A stretch of 64,000 nt of DNA from Gibbula magus (lineage: Eukaryota; Mollusca; Gastropoda; Trochida; Trochidae). The notes under the pieces were generated by a model. That model searched no databases, was not told the DNA's origin, and saw only the letters and a list, made by a program, of their open reading frames with translations. Position numbers and translations under genes: made by a program. The stretch spans positions 37,910,023 to 37,974,022 of the forward strand of contig OW388296.1 of the NCBI GenBank assembly GCA_936450465.1, written 5' to 3'. This document shows, piece after piece, positions 12,727 to 25,767 of this stretch; position 1 is the first letter of the stretch; each line of letters starts with the position of its first letter.

Positions 12727-13873
12727 CCTTCACAATCTAGGAATCGACACATGTAGTCTACTGGTAAGACAGAAAACTATTTGAGAACCCTTCACAATCT
12801 AGGAATCGACCCCTGTAGTCGTTAGATGAAATATCATAACCCTTCACAATCTAGGAATCGACTCATGTAGTCTGTTGATAAGACAGATAAAATATTTGAG
12901 AACCCTTCACAATCTAGGAATCGACCCCTGTAGTCGTTAGATGAAATATCATAACCCTTCACAATCTAGGAATCGACCCATGTATTCTGTTGATAAGACA
13001 GAACAACTATTGGAGAACCCTTCACAATCTAGGAATCGACTTCTGTAGTCGTTAGATGAAATATCATAACTCTTCACAATCTAGGAATCGACCCTGTAGT
13101 CTGTTGATATGACAGAGAAAATATTTGAGAACCCTTCACAATCTAGGAATCGACCCATGTAGTCGTTAGATGAAACATAATAACCCTTCACAATCTAGGA
13201 ATCGACCCATGTATTCTGTTGATAAGACAGAACAACTATTGGAGAACCCTTCACAATCTAGGAATCGACTTCTGTAGTCGTTAGATGAAATATCATAACC
13301 CTTCACAATCTAGGAATAGACACATGTAGTCGATTGGTAAGACAGAAAAACTAGTTGAGAACCCTTCACAACCTAGGAATCGACCCCTGTAGTCGTTAGA
13401 TGAAATATCATAACCCTTCACAATCTAGGAATCGACACATGTAGTCTACTGGTAAGACAGAAAACTATTTGAGAACCCTTCACAATCTAGGAATCGACCC
13501 CTGTAGTCGTTAGATGAAATATCATAACCCTTCACAATCTAGGAATCGACTCATGTAGTCTATTGATAAGACAGATAAAATATTTGAGAACCCTTCACAA
13601 TCTAGGAATCGACCCCTGTAGTCGTTATATGAAATATCATAACTCTTCACAATCTAGGAATCGACATATGTATTCTGTTGATAAGACAGAACAACTATTG
13701 GAGAACCCTTCACAATCTAGGAATCGACCCCTGTAGTCGTTAGATGAAATATCATAACCCTTCACAATCTAGGAATCGGCTCATGAAGTCTGTTGATAAG
13801 ACAGATAAAATATTTGAGAACCCTTCACAATCTAGGAATCGACCCCTGTAGTCGTTAGATGAAATATCATAAC
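12727..13873 (+). repeat. 1,147-bp tandem duplication, right copy
   Basis: Right copy of the 1,147-bp tandem duplication. It carries the same private marks as the left copy: the one-base deletion in cgaccctg, gttgatatgacagag, and gaaacataataaccc near 13,180. From about 13,190 the sequence also follows the HOR at an offset of 4,490 bp from 8,700, so this copy runs directly into the next HOR segment. Confidence 0.85.
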
Positions 13874-15470
13874 CCTTCATAATCTTGGAATCGACCCTTG
13901 TAGTCTACTGGTAAGACAGAAAACTATTTGAGAACCCTTCAAAATCTCGGAATCGACACGTGTAGTCTACTGGTAAGACAGAAAACTATTTGAGAACCCT
14001 TCACAATCTAGGAATCGACCCCTGTAGTCGTTAGATGAAATATCATAACCCTTCACAATCTAGGAATCGACACATGTAGTCTACTGGTAAGACAGAAAAC
14101 TATTTGAGAACCCTTCACAATCTAGGAATCGACCCCTGTAGTCGTTAGATGAAATATCATAACCCTTCACAATCTAGGAATCGACTCATGTAGTCTGTTG
14201 ATAAGACAGATAAAATATTTGAGAACCCTTCACAATCTAGGAATCGACCCCTGTAGTCGTTAGATGAAATATCATAACCCTTCACAATCTAGGAATCGAC
14301 CCATGTATTCTGTTGATAAGACAGAACAACTATTGGAGAACCCTTCACAATCTAGGAATCGACTTCTGTAGTCGTTAGATGAAATATCATAACCCTTCAC
14401 AATCTAGGAATAGACACATGTAGTCTATTGGTAAGACAGAAAAACTAGTTGAGAACCCTTCACAACCTAGGAATCGACCCCTGTAGTCGTTAGATGAAAT
14501 ATCATAACCCTTCACAATCTAGGAATCGACACATGTAGTCTACTGGTAAGACAGAAAACTATTTGAGAACCCTTCACAATCTAGGAATCGACCCCTGTAG
14601 TCGTTAGATGAAATATCATAACCCTTCACAATCTAGGAATCGACTCATGTAGTCTATTGATAAGACAGATAAAATATTTGAGAACCCTTCACAATCTAGG
14701 AATCGACCCCTGTAGTCGTTATATGAAATATCATAACTCTTCACAATCTAGGAATCGACATATGTATTCTGTTGATAAGACAGAACAACTATTGGAGAAC
14801 CCTTCACAATCTAGGAATCGACCCCTGTAGACGTTAGATGAAATATCATAACCCTTCACAATCTAAGAATCGGCTCATGTAGTCTGTTGATAAGACAGAT
14901 AAAATATTTGAGAACCCTTCACAATCTAGGAATCGACCCCTGTAGTCGTTAGATGAAAAATCATAACAGTTCATAATCTTGGAATCGACCCATGTAGTCT
15001 GTTGATAAGACAGAAAACTATTTGAAAACCCTTCACAATCTAGGAATCGACACATGTAGTCTACTGGTAAGACAGAAAACTATTTGAGAACCCTTCACAA
15101 TCTCGGAATCGACACATGTAGTCTACTGGTAAGACAGAAAACTATTTGAGAACCCTTCACCATCTAGGAATCGACCCCTGTAGTCGTTAGATGAAATATC
15201 ATAACCCTTCACAATCTAGGAATCGACACATGTAGTCTACTGGTAAGACAGAAAACTATTTGAGAACCCTTCACAATCTAGGAATCGACCCCTGTAGTCG
15301 TTAGATGAAATATCATAACCCTTCACAATCTAGGAATCGACTCATGTAGTCTGTTGATAAGACAGATACAATATTTGAGAACCCTTCACAATCTAGGAAT
15401 CGACCCCTGTAGTCGTTAGATGAAATATCATAACCCTTCACAATCTAGGAATTGACTCATGTATTCTGTT
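13190..15470 (+). repeat. HOR segment repeated at 4,490-bp offset
   Basis: Matches 8,700-10,980 at a constant offset of 4,490 bp. Landmarks: B4 marks 8,839 to 13,329 and 9,931 to 14,421, and ctaagaatcgg 10,375 to 14,865. The right end is a recombination-like junction: attgactcatgtattctg at 15,451 matches 10,961, but from gatatgacagag at 15,471 the match is to 11,096, so exactly 115 bp (one dimer) is missing. The switch falls inside the shared string ctgttgat. Confidence 0.87.
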
Positions 15471-16359
15471 GATATGACAGAGAAAATATTTGAGAACCCT
15501 TCACAATCTAGGAATCGACCCCTGTAGTCGTTAGATGAAATATCATAACCCTTCACAATCTAGGAATCGACTCATTTAGTCTGTTGATAAGACAGATAAA
15601 ATATTTGAGAACCCTTCACAATCTAGGAATCGACTTCTGTAGTCGTTTGATGAAATATCATAACCCTTCACAATCTAGGAATCGACACATGTAGTCTATT
15701 GGTAAGACAGAAAACTATTTGAGAACCCTTCACAATCTAGGAATCGACCCCTGTAGTCGTTAGATGAAATATCATAACTCTTCACAATCTAGGAATCGAC
15801 CCTGTAGAATGTTGATATGACAGAGAAAATATTTGAGAACCCTTCACAATCTAGGAATCGACCCATGTAGTCTGTTGATAAGACAGAAAACTATTTGCGA
15901 ACCCTTCACAATCTAGGAATCGACCCCTGTAGTCGTTAGATGAAATATCATAACCCTTCACAATCTAGGAATCGAACAATGTAGTCTATTGGTAAGACAG
16001 AAAATTATTTGAAAACCCTTCACAATCTAGGAATCGACCCCTGTAGTCGTTAGATGAAATATCATAACCCTTCACAATCTAGGAATCGACCCATGTATTC
16101 TGTTGATAAGACAGAACAACTATTGGAGAACCCTTCACAATCTAGGAATCGACTTCTGTAGTCGTTAGATGAAATATCATAACCCTTCACAATCTAGGAA
16201 TAGACACATGTAGTCTATTGGTAAGACAGAAAAACTAGTTGAGAACCCTTCACAATCTAGGAATGGACCCCTGTAGTCGTTAGATGAAATATCATAACCC
16301 TTCACAATCTAGGAATCGACCCCTGTAGTCGTTAGATGAAATTTCATAACCCTTCACAA
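15471..16359 (+). repeat. Mosaic satellite segment with first A-A pair
   Basis: Follows 11,096 onward at an offset of 4,375 bp until about 15,775, then switches to a block related to 11,921 (cataactc followed by cgaccctg). Further on are B monomers with tttgcgaac, cgaacaatg and aaattattt. Near 16,257-16,359 two A monomers follow each other directly; the first has ggaatggacccc and the second aaatttcat. This is the first A-A pair in the window. Confidence 0.75.
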
Positions 16360-17275
16360 TCTAGGAATCGAAACATGTAGTCTACTGGTAAGACAGAAAA
16401 CTATTTGAGAACCCTTCACAATCTAGGAATGGACCCCTGTAGTCGTTAGATGAAATATCATAACCCTTCACAATCTAGGAATCGACCCCTGTAGTCGTTA
16501 GATGAAATTTCATAACCCTTCACAATCTAGGAATCGACCCATGTTGTCTGTTGATAAGACAGAAAACTATTTGAAAACCTTTCACAATCTAGGAATCGAC
16601 CCCTGTAGTCGTTAGGTGAAATATCATAACCCTTCACAATCTAGGAATCGACACATGTAGTCTACTTGTAAGACAGAAAACTATTTGAGAACCCTTCACA
16701 ATCTAGGAATCGACCCATTTAGTCTATTGGTAAGACAGAAAACTATTTGAGAACAATTCACAATCTAGGAATCGACCCCTGTAGTCGTTAGATGAAATAT
16801 CCTAACCCTTCACAATCTAGGAATCGACACATGTAGTCTACTGGTAAGACAGAAAACTATTTGAGAACCCTTCACAATCTAGGAATGGACCCCTGTAGTC
16901 GTTAGATGAAATATCATAACCCTTCACAATCTAGGAATCGACCCCTGTAGTCGTTAGATGAAATTTCATAACCCTTCACAATCTAGGAATCGACCCATGT
17001 TGTCTGTTGATAAGACAGAAAACTATTTGAAAACCTTTCACAATCTAGGAATCGACCCCTGTAGTCGTTAGGTGAAATATCATAACCCTTCACAATCTAG
17101 GAATCGACACATGTAGTCTACTTGTAAGACAGAAAACTATTTGAGAACCCTTCACAATCTAGGAATCGACCCATTTAGTCTATTGGTAAGACAGAAAACT
17201 ATTTGAGAACCCTTCACAATCTAGGAATCGACCCCTGTAGTCGTTAGATGAAATATCATAACCCTTCACAATCTA
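16360..17275 (+). repeat. Block duplicated at 2,081-bp offset, left copy, with internal 456-bp duplication
   Basis: Matches 18,441-19,356 at an offset of 2,081 bp: gaaacatg 16,370 to 18,451, and the cccatgttgtctg monomer 16,535 to 18,616 and 16,991 to 19,072. That monomer also repeats inside the block at 456 bp in both copies. Each 456-bp unit holds an A-A pair (ggaatggacccc, then aaatttcat), an aggtgaaat A monomer and a B with ctacttgtaag. The internal duplication therefore predates the larger one. Confidence 0.82.
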
Positions 17276-18440
17276 GGAATCGACACATGTAGTCTCCTGG
17301 TAAGACAGAAAACTATTTGAGAACCCTTCACAATCTAGGAATCGACCCCTGTAGTCGTTAGATGAAATATCATAACCCTTCACAATCTAGGAATCGACTC
17401 ATGTAGTCTGTTGATAAGACAGATAAAATATTTGAGAACCCTTCACAATCTAGGAATCGACCCCTGTAGTCGTTAGATGAAATATCATAACCCTTCACAA
17501 TCTAGGAATCGACCCATGTAGTCTGTTGATAAGACAGAAAACTATTTGAGAACCCTTCACAATCTAGGAATCGACCCCTGTAGTCGTTAGATGAAATATC
17601 ATAACCCTTCACAATCTAGGAATCGACCCATGTAGCTATATAGTCTGTTGATATGACAGAGAAAATATTTGAGAACAATTCACAATCTAGGAATCGACCC
17701 ATGTAGTCTTTTGATAAGACAGAAAACTATTTGAAAACCTTTCACAATCTAGGAATCGACCCCTGTAGTCGTTAGGTGAAATATCATAACCCTTCACAAT
17801 CTAGGAATCGACACATGTAGTCTACTGGTAAGACAGAAAACTATTTGAGAACCCTTCACAATCTAGGAATGGACCCCTGTAGTCGTTAGATGAAATATCA
17901 TAACCCTTCACAATCTAGGAATCGAAACATGTAGTCTACTGGTAAGACAGAAAACTATTTGAGAACCCTTCACAATCTAGGAATGGACCCCTGTAGTCGT
18001 TAGATGAAATATCATAACCCTTCACAATCTAGGAATCGACCCATGTAGTCTGTTGATAAGACAGAAAACTATTTGAGAACCCTTCACAATCTAGGAATCG
18101 ACCCCTGTAGTCGTTAGATGAAATATCATAACCCTTCACAATCTAGGAATCGACCCATGTAGCTATATAGTCTGTTGATATGACAGAGAAAATATTTGAG
18201 AACAATTCACAATCTAGGAATCGACCCATGTAGTCTTTTGATAAGACAGAAAACTATTTGAAAACCTTTCACAATCTAGGAATCGACCCCTGTAGTCGTT
18301 AGGTGAAATATCATAACCCTTCACAATCTAGGAATCGACACATGTAGTCTACTGGTAAGACAGAAAACTATTTGAGAACCCTTCACAATCTAGGAATGGA
18401 CCCCTGTAGTCGTTAGATGAAATATCATAACCCTTCACAA
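17276..18440 (+). repeat. Segment with 527-bp tandem duplication and B6 monomers
   Basis: Contains a direct duplication with a period of 527 bp: gacccatgtagtctg 17,511 and 18,038, the ctatatag insertion 17,633 and 18,160, gaaacatg 17,924 and 18,451. Each copy contains one B6 monomer followed by the caattcacaat monomer with tcttttgataag, then an aggtgaaat A monomer. Confidence 0.82.
17605..17675 (+). repeat. Representative B6 monomer (71 bp, with 8-bp palindromic insertion ctatatag)
   Basis: B monomer of the gatatgacagag subtype (B5, 63 bp without the insertion) that carries an extra ctatatag between catgtag and tctg. The inserted octamer is a perfect palindrome. The next monomer begins caattcacaatctagg instead of cccttcacaatctagg and continues catgtagtcttttgataag. 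I count nine copies of this linked haplotype, with the insertion site at about 17,633; 18,160; 19,485; 20,013; 20,656; 21,245; 21,659; 22,313; 24,287. All share the same flanking changes, so they descend from one event. Confidence 0.93.
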
Positions 18441-19356
18441 TCTAGGAATCGAAACATGTAGTCTACTGGTAAGACAGAAAACTATTTGAGAACCCTTCAC
18501 AATCTAGGAATGGACCCCTGTAGTCGTTAGATGAAATATCATAACCCTTCACAATCTAGGAATCGACCCCTGTAGTCGTTAGATGAAATTTCATAACCCT
18601 TCACAATCTAGGAATCGACCCATGTTGTCTGTTGATAAGACAGAAAACTATTTGAAAACCTTTCACAATCTAGGAATCGACCCCTGTAGTCGTTAGGTGA
18701 AATATCATAACCCTTCACAATCTAGGAATCGACACATGTAGTCTACTTGTAAGACAGAAAACTATTTGAGAACCCTTCACAATCTAGAAAACGACCCATT
18801 TAGTCTATTGGTAAGACAGAAAACTATTTGAGAACAATTCACAATCTAGGAATCGACCCCTGTAGTCGTTAGATGAAATATCATAACCCTTCACAATCTA
18901 GGAATCGACACATGTAGTCAACTGGTAAGACAGAAAACTATTTGAGAACCCTTCACAATCTAGGAATGGACCCCTGTAGTCGTTAGATGAAATATCATAA
19001 CCCTTCACAATCTAGGAATCGACCCCTGTAGTCGTTAGATGAAATTTCATAACCCTTCACAATCTAGGAATCGACCCATGTTGTCTGTTGAAAAGACAGA
19101 AAACTATTTGAAAACCTTTCACAATCTAGGAATCGACCCCTGTAGTCGTTAGGTGAAATATCATAACCCTTCACAATCTAGGAATCGACACATGTAGTCT
19201 ACTTGTAAGACAGAAAACTATTTGAGAACCCTTCACAATCTAGGAATCGACCCATTTAGTCTATTGGTAAGACAGAAAACTATTTGAGAACCCTTCACAA
19301 TCTAGGAATCGACCCCTGTAGTCGTTAGATGAAATATCGTAACCCTTCACAATCTA
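18441..19356 (+). repeat. Block duplicated at 2,081-bp offset, right copy
   Basis: Right copy of 16,360-17,275. It keeps the two cccatgttgtctg monomers 456 bp apart (18,616 and 19,072) and the A-A pairs near 18,510 and 18,965. Private changes include ctagaaaacgac near 18,784, tagtcaactgg near 18,917 and gttgaaaagac near 19,087. The register breaks at 17,276/19,357, where gatgaaatatcgtaac begins a different block. Confidence 0.82.
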
Positions 19357-22300
19357 GGAATCGACCCATGTAGTCTGTTGATAAGACAGAAAACTATTTG
19401 AGAACCCTTCACAATCTAGGAATCGACCCCTGTAGTCGTTAGATGAAATATCATAACCCTTCACAATCTAGGAATCGACCAATGTAGCTATATAGTCTGT
19501 TGATATGACAGAGAAAATATTTGAGAACAATTCACAATCTAGGAATCGACCCATGTAGTCTTTTGATAAGACAGAAAACTTTTTGAAAACCTTTCACAAT
19601 CTAGGAATCGACCCCTGTAGTCGTTAGGTGAAATATCATAACCCTTCACAATCTAGGAATCGACACATGTAGTCTACTGGTAAGACAGAAAACTATTTGA
19701 GAACCCTTCACAATCTAGGAATCGACCCCTGCAGTCGTTAGATGAAATATCATAACCCTTCACAATCTAGGAATCGACTCATGTAGTCTGTTGATAAGAC
19801 AGATAAAATATTTGAGAACCCTTCACAATCTAGGAATCGACCCCTGTAGTCGTTAGATGAAATATCATAACCCTTCACAATCTAGGAATCGACTCATGTA
19901 GTCTGTTGATAAGACAGAAAACTATTTGAGAACCCTTCACAATCTAGGAATCGACCCCTGTAGTCGTTAGATGAAATATCATAACCCTTCACAATCTAGG
20001 AATCGACCCATGTAGCTATATAGTCTGTTGATATGACAGAGAAAATATTTGAGAACAATTCACAATCTAGGAATCGACCCATGTAGTCTTTTGATAAGAC
20101 AGAAAACTATTTGAAAACCCTTCACAATCTAGGAATCGACCCCTGTTGTCGTTAGATGAAATATCATAACCCTTCACAATCTAGGAATCGACCCATGTAG
20201 TCTGTTGATATGACAGAGAAAATATTTGAGAACCCTTCACAATCTAGGAATCGACCCCTGTAGTCGTTAGATGAAATATCATAACCCTTCACAATCTAGG
20301 AATAGACACATGTAGTCCATTGGTAAGACAGAAAAACTAGTTGAGAACCCTTCACAACCTAGGAATCGACCCCTGTAGTCGTTAGATGAAATATCATAAC
20401 CCTTCACAATCTAGGAATCGACCCATGTAGTCTATTGGTAAGACAGAAAACTATTTGAGAACCCTTCACAATCTAGGAATCGACCCCTGTAGTCGTTAGA
20501 TGAAATATCGTAACCCTTCACAATCTAGGAATCGACCCATGTAGTCTGTTGATAAGACAGAAAACTATTTGAGAACCCTTCACAATCTAGGAATCGACCC
20601 CTGTAGTCGTTAGATGAAATATCATAACCCTTCACAATCTAGGAATCGACCAATGTAGCTATATAGTCTGTTGATATGACAGAGAAAATATTTGAGAACA
20701 ATTCACAATCTAGGAATCGACCCATGTAGTCTTTTGATAAGACAGAAAACTATTTGAAAACCTTTCACAATCTAGGAATCGACCCCTGTAGTCGTTAGGT
20801 GAAATATCATAACCCTTCACAATCTAGGAATCGACACATGTAGTCTACTTGTAAGACAGAAAACTATTTGAGAACCCTTCACAATCTAGGAATCGACCCA
20901 TTTAGTCTATTGGTAAGACAGAAAACTATTTGAGAACCCTTCACAATCTAGGAATCGACCCCTGTAGTCGTTAGATGAAATATCATAACCCTTCACAATC
21001 TAGGAATCGACACATGTAGTCTACTGGTAAGACAGAAAACTATTTGAGAACCCTTCACAATCTAGGAATCGACCCCTGCAGTCGTTAGATGAAATATCAT
21101 AACCCTTCACAATCTAGGAATCGACTCATGTAGTCTGTTGATAAGACAGAAAACTATTTGAGAACCCTTCACAATCTAGGAATCGACCCCTGTAGTCGTT
21201 AGATGAAATATCATAACCCTTCACAATCTAGGAATCGACCCATGTAGCTATATAGTCTGTTGATATGACAGAGAAAATATTTGAGAACAATTCACAATCT
21301 AGGAATCGACCCATGTAGTCTTTTGATAAGACAGAAAACTATTTGAAAACCCTTCACAATCTAGGAATCGACCCCTGTTGTCGTTAGATGAAATATCATA
21401 ACCCTTCACAATCTAGGAATCGACCCATGTAGTCTGTTGATATGACAGATAAAATATTTGAGAACCCTTCACAATCTAGGAATCGACCCCTGTAGTCGTT
21501 AGATGAAATATCATAACCCTTCACAATCTAGGAATCGACTCATGTAGTCTGTTGATAAGACAGAAAACTATTTGAGAACCCTTCACAATCTAGGAATCGA
21601 CCCCTGTAGTCGTTAGATGAAATATCATAACCCTTCACAATCTAGGAATCGACCCATGTAGCTATATAGTCTGTTGATATGACAGAGAAAATATTTGAGA
21701 ACAATTCACAATCTAGGAATCGACCCATGTAGTCTTTTGATAAGACAGAAAACTATTTGAAAACCCTTCACAATCTAGGAATCGACCCCTGTAGTCGTTA
21801 GATGAAATATCATAACCCTTCACAATCTAGGAATCGACCCATGTAGTCTGTTGATATGACAGAGAAAATATTTGAGAACCCTTCACAATCTAGGAATCGA
21901 CCCCTGTAGTCGTTAGATGAAATATCATAACCCTTCACAATCTAGGAATAGACACATGTAGTCTATTGGTAAGACAGAAAAACTAGTTGAGAACCCTTCA
22001 CAACCTAGGAATCGACCCCTGTAGTCGTTAGATGAAATATCATAACCCTTCACAATCTAGGAATCGACACATGTAGTCTACTGGTAAGACAGAAAACTAT
22101 TTGAGAACCCTTCACAATCTAGGAATCGACCCCTGTAGTCGTTAGATGAAATATCATAACTCTTCACAATCTAGGAATCGACCTATGTATTCTGTTGATA
22201 AGACAGAACAACTATTGGAGAACCCTTCACAATCTAGGAATCGACTTCTGTAGTCGTTAGATGAAATATCATAACCCTTCACAATCTAGGAATCGACCCA

Positions 22301-22924
22301 TGTAGCTATATAGTCTGTTGATATGACAGAGAAAATATTTGAGAACAATTCACAATCTAGGAATCGACCCATGTAGTCTTTTGATAAGACAGAAAACTAT
22401 TTGAAAACCCTTCACAATCTAGGAATCGACCCCTGTAGTCGTTAGATGAAATATCATAACCCTTCACAATCTAGGAATCGACCCATGTAGTCTGTTGATA
22501 TGACAGAGAAAATATTTGAGAACCCTTCACAATCTAGGAATCGACCAATGTAGTCTATTGGTAAGACAGAAAACTATTTGAAAACCCTTCACAATCTAGG
22601 AATCGACCCCTGTAGTCGTTAGATGAAATATCATAACCCTTCACAATCTAGGAATCGACCCATGTATTCTGTTGATAAGACAGAACAACTATTGGAGAAC
22701 CCTTCACAATCTAGGAATCGACTTCTGTAGTCGTTAGATGAAATATCATAACCCTTCACAATCTAGGAATAGACACATGTAGTCTATTGGTAAGACAGAA
22801 AAACTAGTTGAGAACCCTTCACAACCTAGGAATCGACCCCTGTAGTCGTTAGATGAAATATCATAACCCTTCACAATCTAGTAATCGACACATGTAGTCT
22901 ACTGGTAAGACAGAAAACTATTTG
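19357..22924 (+). repeat. Mosaic zone rich in B6 monomers
   Basis: Six B6 monomers with the ctatatag insertion fall here (19,485; 20,013; 20,656; 21,245; 21,659; 22,313). The zone is built of overlapping duplications: 1,171 bp (atatcgtaac 19,338 to 20,509; the ccaatgtagcta allele 19,485 to 20,656), 1,347 bp (CTGCAG allele 19,729 to 21,076) and 1,232 bp (tgttgtcg allele 20,144 to 21,376). The offsets differ by multiples of monomers: 1,347 minus 1,171 is 176, which is A plus two B1. B4-A pairs reappear at about 20,330, 21,980 and 22,800. Confidence 0.82.
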
Positions 22925-24190
22925 AGAACCCTTCACAATCTAGGAATCGACCCCTGTAGTCGTTAGATGAAATATCATAACCCTTCACAATCTAGGAATC
23001 GACTCATGTAGTCTATTGATAAGACAGATAAAATATTTGAGAACCCTTCACAATCTAGGAATCGACCCCTGTAGTCGTTAGATGAAATATCATAACTCTT
23101 CACAATCTAGGAATCGACCTATGTATTCTGTTGATAAGACAGAACAACTATTGGAGAACCCTTCACAATCTAGGAATCGACTTCTGTAGTCGTTAGATGA
23201 AATATCATAACCCTTCACAATCTAGGAATCGGCTCATGTAGTCTGTTGATAAGACAGATAAAATATTTGAGAACCCTTCACAATCTAGGAATTGACCCCT
23301 GTAGTCGTTAGATGAAATATCATAACCCTTCACAATCTTGGAATCGACCCATGTAGTCTGTAGATAAGACAGAAAACTATTTGAAAACCCTTCACAATCT
23401 AGGAATCGACACATGTAGTCTACTGGTAAGACAGAAAACTATTTGAGAACCCTTCACAATCTCGGAATCGACACATGTAGTCTACTGGTAAGACAGAAAA
23501 CTATTTGAGAACCCTTCACAATCTAGGAATCGACCCCTGTAGTCGTTAGATGAAATATCATAACCCTTCACAATCTAGGAATCGACACATGTAGTCTACT
23601 GGTAAGACAGAAAACTATTTGAAAACCTTTCACAATCTAGGAATCGACCCCTGTAGTCGTTAGATGAAATATCATAACCCTTCACAATCTAGGAATCGGC
23701 TCATGTAGTCTGTTGATAAGACAGATAAAATATTTGAGAACCCTTCACAATCTAGGAATCGACCCCTGTAGTCGTTAGATGAAATATCATAACACTTCAC
23801 AATCTTGGAATCGACCCATGTAGTCTGTTGATAAGACAGAAAAGTATTTGAAAACCCTTCACAATCTAGGAATCGACACATGTAGTCTACTTGTAAGGCA
23901 GAAAACTATTTGAGAACCCTTCACAATCTCGGAATCGACACATGTAGTATACTGGTAAGTCAGAAAACTATTTGAGAACCCTTCACAATCTAGGAATCGA
24001 CCCCTGTAGTCGTTAGATTAAATATCATAACCCTTCACAATCTAGGAATCGACACATGTAGTCTACTGGTGAGACAGAAAACTATTTGAGAACCCTTCAC
24101 AATCTAGGAATCGACCCCTGTAGTCGTTAGATGAAATATCATAACCCTTCACAAGCTAGGAATCGACTCATGTAGTCTGTTGATAAGACA
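22925..24190 (+). repeat. Block duplicated at 1,577-bp offset, left copy
   Basis: Matches 24,502-25,767 at a constant 1,577 bp, shown by taaggcag at 23,894 and 25,471, and by the rare gattaaatatc A monomer. Inside it a 467-bp duplication sets the two cggctcatg B2 monomers apart (23,697 versus 23,230), also kept in the right copy. Both copies contain a B-B-B run whose third member has ctcgga. Confidence 0.85.
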
Positions 24191-24501
24191 GAAAACTATT
24201 TGAGAAGCCTTCACAATCTAGGAATCGACCCCTGTAGTCGTTAGATGAAATATCATAACCCTTCACAATCTAGGAATCGACCCATGTAGCTATATAGTCT
24301 GTTGATATGACAGAGAAAATATTTGAGAACAATTCACAATCTAGGAATCGACCCATGTAGTCTTTTGATAAGACAGAAAACTATTTGAAAACCCTTCACA
24401 ATCTAGGAATCGACCCCTGTAGTCGTTAGATGAAATATCATAACCCTTCACAATCTAGGAATCGACCCATGTAGTCTGTTGATAAGACAGAAAACTATTT
24501 G
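24191..24501 (+). repeat. Spacer segment between the 1,577-bp copies, holding the last B6 monomer
   Basis: A short run of A-B dimers between the two copies. It holds the ninth and last copy of the ctatatag insertion (24,287), with its usual caattcacaat neighbour. Beyond this point the B6 haplotype is not seen again in the window. Confidence 0.8.
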
Positions 24502-25767
24502 AGAACCCTTCACAATCTAGGAATCGACCCCTGTAGTCGTTAGATGAAATATCATAACCCTTCACAATCTAGGAATCGACTCATGTAGTCTATTGATAAG
24601 ACAGATAAAATATTTGAGAACCCTTCACAATCTAGGAATCGACCCCTGTAGTCGTTAGATGAAATATCATAACTCTTCACAATCTAGGAATCGACCTATG
24701 TATTCTGTTGATAAGACAGAACAACTATTGGAGAACCCTTCACAATCTAGGAATCGACTTCTGTAGTCGTTAGATGAAATATCATAACCCTTCACAATCT
24801 AGGAATCGGCTCATGTAGTCTGTTGATAAGACAGATAAAATGTTTGAGAACCCTTCACAATCTAGGAATTGACCCCTGTAGTCGTTAGATGAAATATCAT
24901 AACCCTTCACAATCTTGGAATCGACCCATTTTGTCTGTTGATAAGACAGAAAACTATTTGAAAACCCTTCACAATCTAGGAATCGACACATGTAGTCTAC
25001 TGGTAAGACAGAAAACTATTTGAGAACCCTTCACAATCTCGGAATCGACACATGTAGTCTACTTGTAAGAGAGAAAACTATTTGAGAACCCTTCACAATC
25101 TAGGAATCGACCCCTGTAGTCGTTAGATGAAATATCATAACCCTTCACAATCTAGGAATCGACACATATAGTCTACTGGTAAGACATACAACTATTTGAG
25201 AACCCTTCACAATCTAGGAATCGACCCCTGTAGTCGTTAGATGAAATATCATAACCCTTCACAATCTAGGAATCGGCTCATGTAGTCTGTTGATAAGACA
25301 GATAAAATATTTGAGAACCCTTCACAATCTAGGAATCGACCCCTGTAGTCGTTAGATGAAATATCATAACCCTTCACAATCTTGGAATCGACCCATGTAG
25401 TCTGTTGATAAGACAGAAAAGTATTTGAAAACCCTTCACAATCTAGGAATCGACACATGTAGTCTACTTGTAAGGCAGAAAACTATTTGAGAACCCTTCA
25501 CAATCTCGGAATCGACACATGTAGTATACTGGTAAGTCAGAAAACTATTTGAGAACCCTTCACAATCTAGGAATCGACCCCTGTAGTCGTTAGATTAAAT
25601 ATCATAACCCTTCACAATCTAGGAATCGACACATGTAGTCTACTGGTGAGACAGAAAACTATTTGAGAACCCTTCACAATCTAGGAATCGACCCCTGTAG
25701 TCGTTAGATGAAATATCATAACCCTTCACAATCTAGGAATCGACTCATTTAGTCTGTTGATAAGACA
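24502..25767 (+). repeat. Block duplicated at 1,577-bp offset, right copy
   Basis: Right copy of 22,925-24,190, with the same order of subtypes. Private changes include cccattttgtctg near 24,926, gtaagagag near 25,066 and catacaac near 25,184. The last part, from about 25,375 (cttggaatcg, then taaggcag), repeats once more 581 bp downstream (25,471 to 26,052). Confidence 0.85.
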
